A stretch of DNA of 64,000 nucleotides. It comes from Planctomycetota bacterium. Its GTDB lineage: Bacteria; Planctomycetota; B15-G4. Positions 62,054 to 64,000 of this stretch are shown here, piece by piece (the stretch's first letter is position 1; the number at the start of each line of letters is the position of its first letter). Under the pieces are notes generated by a model. It saw only the letters and a list, made by a program, of their open reading frames with translations. It made no database searches and was not told where the DNA came from. The position numbers and the translations under genes were made by a program. The DNA lies in the NCBI GenBank assembly GCA_029245865.1, contig JAQWOM010000002.1, positions 1-64,000 on the forward strand. Direction: 5' to 3'.

Positions 62054-62239
62054 AGGCCGTCTCCCTAAGTCCCAACCACGGGATGTGAGCCCGGAACATA
62101 CCGCACGAGCCCCACGGATCCATCACGAGACTTGGCCCAAGACAAAACTTGATCGGGTCCCACGAACGCAGCGACCACTTGGAGGCCTTCACGCTCTCAA
62201 GTCGGATTCTTCCTCGGGGCGACCGCCCAAGATCGCCGG

Positions 62240-63457
62240 TCAGCGAATCGTGGTCGTTCGACGATGCTCTCGGCGCATGACTTCCGGGTCGACGAGTCGG
62301 CCACACACAGCGCTCGCTACCACGACGTCAGGGCCAGCAAGAAGATCTTGAGGCGAGGTGGCCACCGTGGTGACACGGCGCTCTGACCGCCCGCTTTCCG
62401 GCGCTGTCGTGCCAGGGGTGAGAAGAATGGCCCCTGAGCGCAAAAAGGCCGTGATAAGTCCCTCCTCAAGTGCGTGCAGCAAGGTCCGCCGCGAGGCCGG
62501 AAGGACATACATGTGCATGCCTGGCTTGAGGCGGCGCTCTTGCAAAGCCTCCGCAGCGCGACGCAGAGTCGTCACGGAGCCAGCTACGACAGCCTCATCC
62601 ACGGGCAATCCAGGGTCTGCCCCTGGATTCACCAGTGAGCCCCCCGCCCGCGCCACGAGACCCAATCGCTGGCCCTGAAGCGTCAGATCCGCAGCAGGCA
62701 GATCCGCAGCAGGCAGATCAGAGGTCCCTACGGGGCTGGCTGCGACTTCCTCCAGAACCCGTGCGGACAGCCAGACTCGCGTCGCTTCGTCTGGCGGCAC
62801 CAGCGACGACAGGCCCTCCCGCGCCAGGGCTGTGCAGAGGGCCATCCGTTCATCCACCGCCAGATCGAAAACGCCTCGTCCACCCAACTCGATCACCCGC
62901 CCGGCAGCCGATTCACCCACGGCTCGGGACACATGGAGAGCCAGTTCCTGCGGCCCCACCCAGCGTGGCAGGCGCCCAGAAATATTCACCGAATAGCCGG
63001 CCGGCGCCTGCACGGTCATGGTCTTGTGCCGCAAGAGCCTCACCAACTCATCCGGACGTCCGCGTAAGACCAGCGCGCCAAGCCCCCCGAGTCCCCCGAC
63101 ATCTGGTGAAGTCCCTACCACGATGTCATCAGACCGTACCCAGCCTTCTTCTGCAGCAACGACGCCGGGCCACCCCATCCGAACTGGGTCGAAGGCCAAC
63201 GACGCTCCATGCTGCTCGGAGAAGTGCCTGACGATACGTCGCCGTGTGGCGGGGCACTCTGGATCCGCCACGAAGAGAAAACGCTCCACGTGGCGCGGCC
63301 GTCCGGCGCCAGAGCGCTTGCGCTCGGCGACGAGAGTTTCTGCGGTTGCTCCATCTAGAACGACACGATCGGGAGCTATGTGCACGCCCACATTCGCCTC
63401 AAGCTCCGAACGCTCGGCATGAGCAGCCAGAAGACGAAGAGCTCGCGTGCTCGGCAT
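62240..63457 (-). CDS. Aconitase/LeuC-fold protein lacking Fe-S ligands
   Basis: This predicts 405 residues whose order of motifs follows the large subunit of 3-isopropylmalate dehydratase. DDIVVGTSPDVGGLGGLGAL (about 110-129) stands for the VCGDSHT..HGAFGAL region. HKTMTVQAPAG follows, then ERMALCTALAREGLSSLVPPDEAT for EGRMTxCNM..AGLVAPDETT. VAGSVTTLRRAAEAL stands for GSCTNxRxxDLRAA, and LTPGTTAP for PGCSMC. All cluster cysteines are replaced: Val114, Val295, Thr350 and Pro353. It is also shorter than the usual 465 residues. It probably no longer catalyses dehydration. The ATG at 63457 begins one base after the leuB stop (TGAGATG). Confidence 0.75.
   Translation of the reverse strand: MPSTRALRLLAAHAERSELEANVGVHIAPDRVVLDGATAETLVAERKRSGAGRPRHVERFLFVADPECPATRRRIVRHFSEQHGASLAFDPVRMGWPGVVAAEEGWVRSDDIVVGTSPDVGGLGGLGALVLRGRPDELVRLLRHKTMTVQAPAGYSVNISGRLPRWVGPQELALHVSRAVGESAAGRVIELGGRGVFDLAVDERMALCTALAREGLSSLVPPDEATRVWLSARVLEEVAASPVGTSDLPAADLPAADLTLQGQRLGLVARAGGSLVNPGADPGLPVDEAVVAGSVTTLRRAAEALQERRLKPGMHMYVLPASRRTLLHALEEGLITAFLRSGAILLTPGTTAPESGRSERRVTTVATSPQDLLAGPDVVVASAVCGRLVDPEVMRREHRRTTTIR
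62686..62715 (-). repeat. 15-bp tandem duplication inside the LeuC-like gene
   Basis: Two perfect copies of a 15-bp unit (GATCCGCAGCAGGCA on the plus strand) lie head to tail, in frame, and encode a repeated LPAAD pentapeptide near residues 248-257. They lie in a poorly conserved linker between the two halves of the protein. Confidence 0.85.
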
Positions 63458-63458
63458 C

Positions 63459-64000
63459 TCAGCCGGCAAGTGCGGAGGCCAACAGATCGCCGATTTCGGT
63501 CGTGGACTGAACGCCAGCAGACAGTGACTGAATCACGTTCTCCTGGATCAGCCGTGCGACGGTGGCTTCCATCTCTTGGGACACCTCGGTGTAGCCCAGG
63601 TGGTCAAACATCATGGCTACGGCCATCACAGTCGCAACCGGATTCGCAACGTTCTGCCCTGCATATTTGGGTGCGCTGCCATGAATGGGCTCAAAAAGAG
63701 ACACCGCTCCAGGGTGGATGTTGCCGCTAGCCGCGACGCCGAGTCCGCCTTGGATCATCGCCCCGACGTCCGTGATGATGTCTCCGAAGAGATTGGTTGT
63801 GACAGCCACGTCAAACCACTCCGGATTCTTCACCATCCACATACATGCAGCATCAATGTACGCATGATCCTGTTCGATGTCCGGAAACTCTTCGCCCACC
63901 TCTGCCATGGTCCGCGTCCAGAGATCCTGTGCGCGAACGGCATTCGCCTTGTCGATCATCAGCAACTTCTTGCTGCGGTTGCGTTTCCGCGACAACTCGT
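63459..64000 (-). CDS. leuB: 3-isopropylmalate dehydrogenase, C-terminal part (runs off window)
   Basis: About 180 C-terminal residues are present; the start lies beyond position 64000. KLLMIDKANAVRAQDLW, then TTNLFGDIITDVGAMIQGGL and SLFEPIHGSAPKYAGQNVANP are the substrate/Mg and NAD-binding motifs of the isocitrate/isopropylmalate dehydrogenase family. The sequence is closest in feel to LeuB (leucine biosynthesis) rather than isocitrate dehydrogenase, though the N-terminal specificity helix is outside the window. The stop is followed after one base by the aconitase-fold gene, so the two are coupled. Confidence 0.88.
   Translation of the reverse strand, partial: ELSRKRNRSKKLLMIDKANAVRAQDLWTRTMAEVGEEFPDIEQDHAYIDAACMWMVKNPEWFDVAVTTNLFGDIITDVGAMIQGGLGVAASGNIHPGAVSLFEPIHGSAPKYAGQNVANPVATVMAVAMMFDHLGYTEVSQEMEATVARLIQENVIQSLSAGVQSTTEIGDLLASALAG

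Overview
The window is 64 kb of GC-rich chromosomal DNA, densely coded on both strands. I see no phage, insertion sequence, plasmid or CRISPR signature. The gene content best fits a marine-type member of the Planctomycetota. Pointers are a CxPSR sulfatase, a cytochrome c gene coupled to a blade-type dehydrogenase fused to a DUF1080 domain, a GldA/GldF/GldG/DUF4340 ABC cluster, a secreted metallopeptidase with a Gly/Pro-rich C-terminal module, and a TonB-like prenyltransferase-repeat protein. This placement is inference from gene families; no rRNA or other phylogenetic marker of high resolution is present.

Layout. 1-3.6 kb: tRNA-Pro(GGG), then two tandem genes for secreted proteins built of 15-residue YadA-head-like repeats. 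3.8-12.5 kb: cell-surface carbohydrate genes (GT4 glycosyltransferase, sulfotransferase, sulfatase plus sialidase-like lipoprotein, membrane glycosyltransferase), a HARE-HTH protein facing a SprT-like metalloprotein, and a leucine-dehydrogenase-type enzyme. 12.7-18.5 kb: a four-gene minus-strand ABC operon with 1-4 bp overlaps, including a double GldG-like protein. 18.8-31.8 kb: L-2-hydroxyglutarate oxidase, fused spermidine-synthase-like membrane protein, further glycosyltransferases, a second sulfotransferase, PLP enzyme, GIY-YIG protein, PAP2 phosphatase, release-factor-like protein, bacterioferritin and histidine phosphatase. 31.9-42 kb: secreted metallopeptidase, radical SAM/SPASM enzyme, LOG-family protein, ytxJ-cyaY, OPT transporter-msrB, a secretin-N-domain protein and a DUF2071 protein. 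42-47.3 kb: cytochrome c/dehydrogenase pair and an SGNH hydrolase. 47.6-55.5 kb: a single reading frame fusing a dGTPase-type HD domain to a complete RNase III, overlapping mfd, then a SurA-like foldase and a TonB/prenyltransferase protein. 55.5-64 kb: glutamine amidotransferase, rpsT, TPR protein, def, ribF, tRNA-Phe, a zinc-ribbon coiled-coil protein, an aconitase-fold protein that has lost its iron-sulfur cysteines, and the 3' part of leuB, which runs off the window.

The most unusual elements are the dGTPase-RNase III fusion upstream of mfd, the cluster-less LeuC-like protein placed directly after leuB, the tandem repeat adhesin-like genes with a shared 3' flank, and the duplicated GldG module. 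Several genes appear to start with GTG or TTG; these starts were chosen from ribosome-binding sites, signal peptides or overlaps. No gene-free stretch exceeds about 300 bases once the tRNAs and intergenic hairpins are counted; remaining gaps of 100-260 bases hold nothing I can assign beyond the sites listed.
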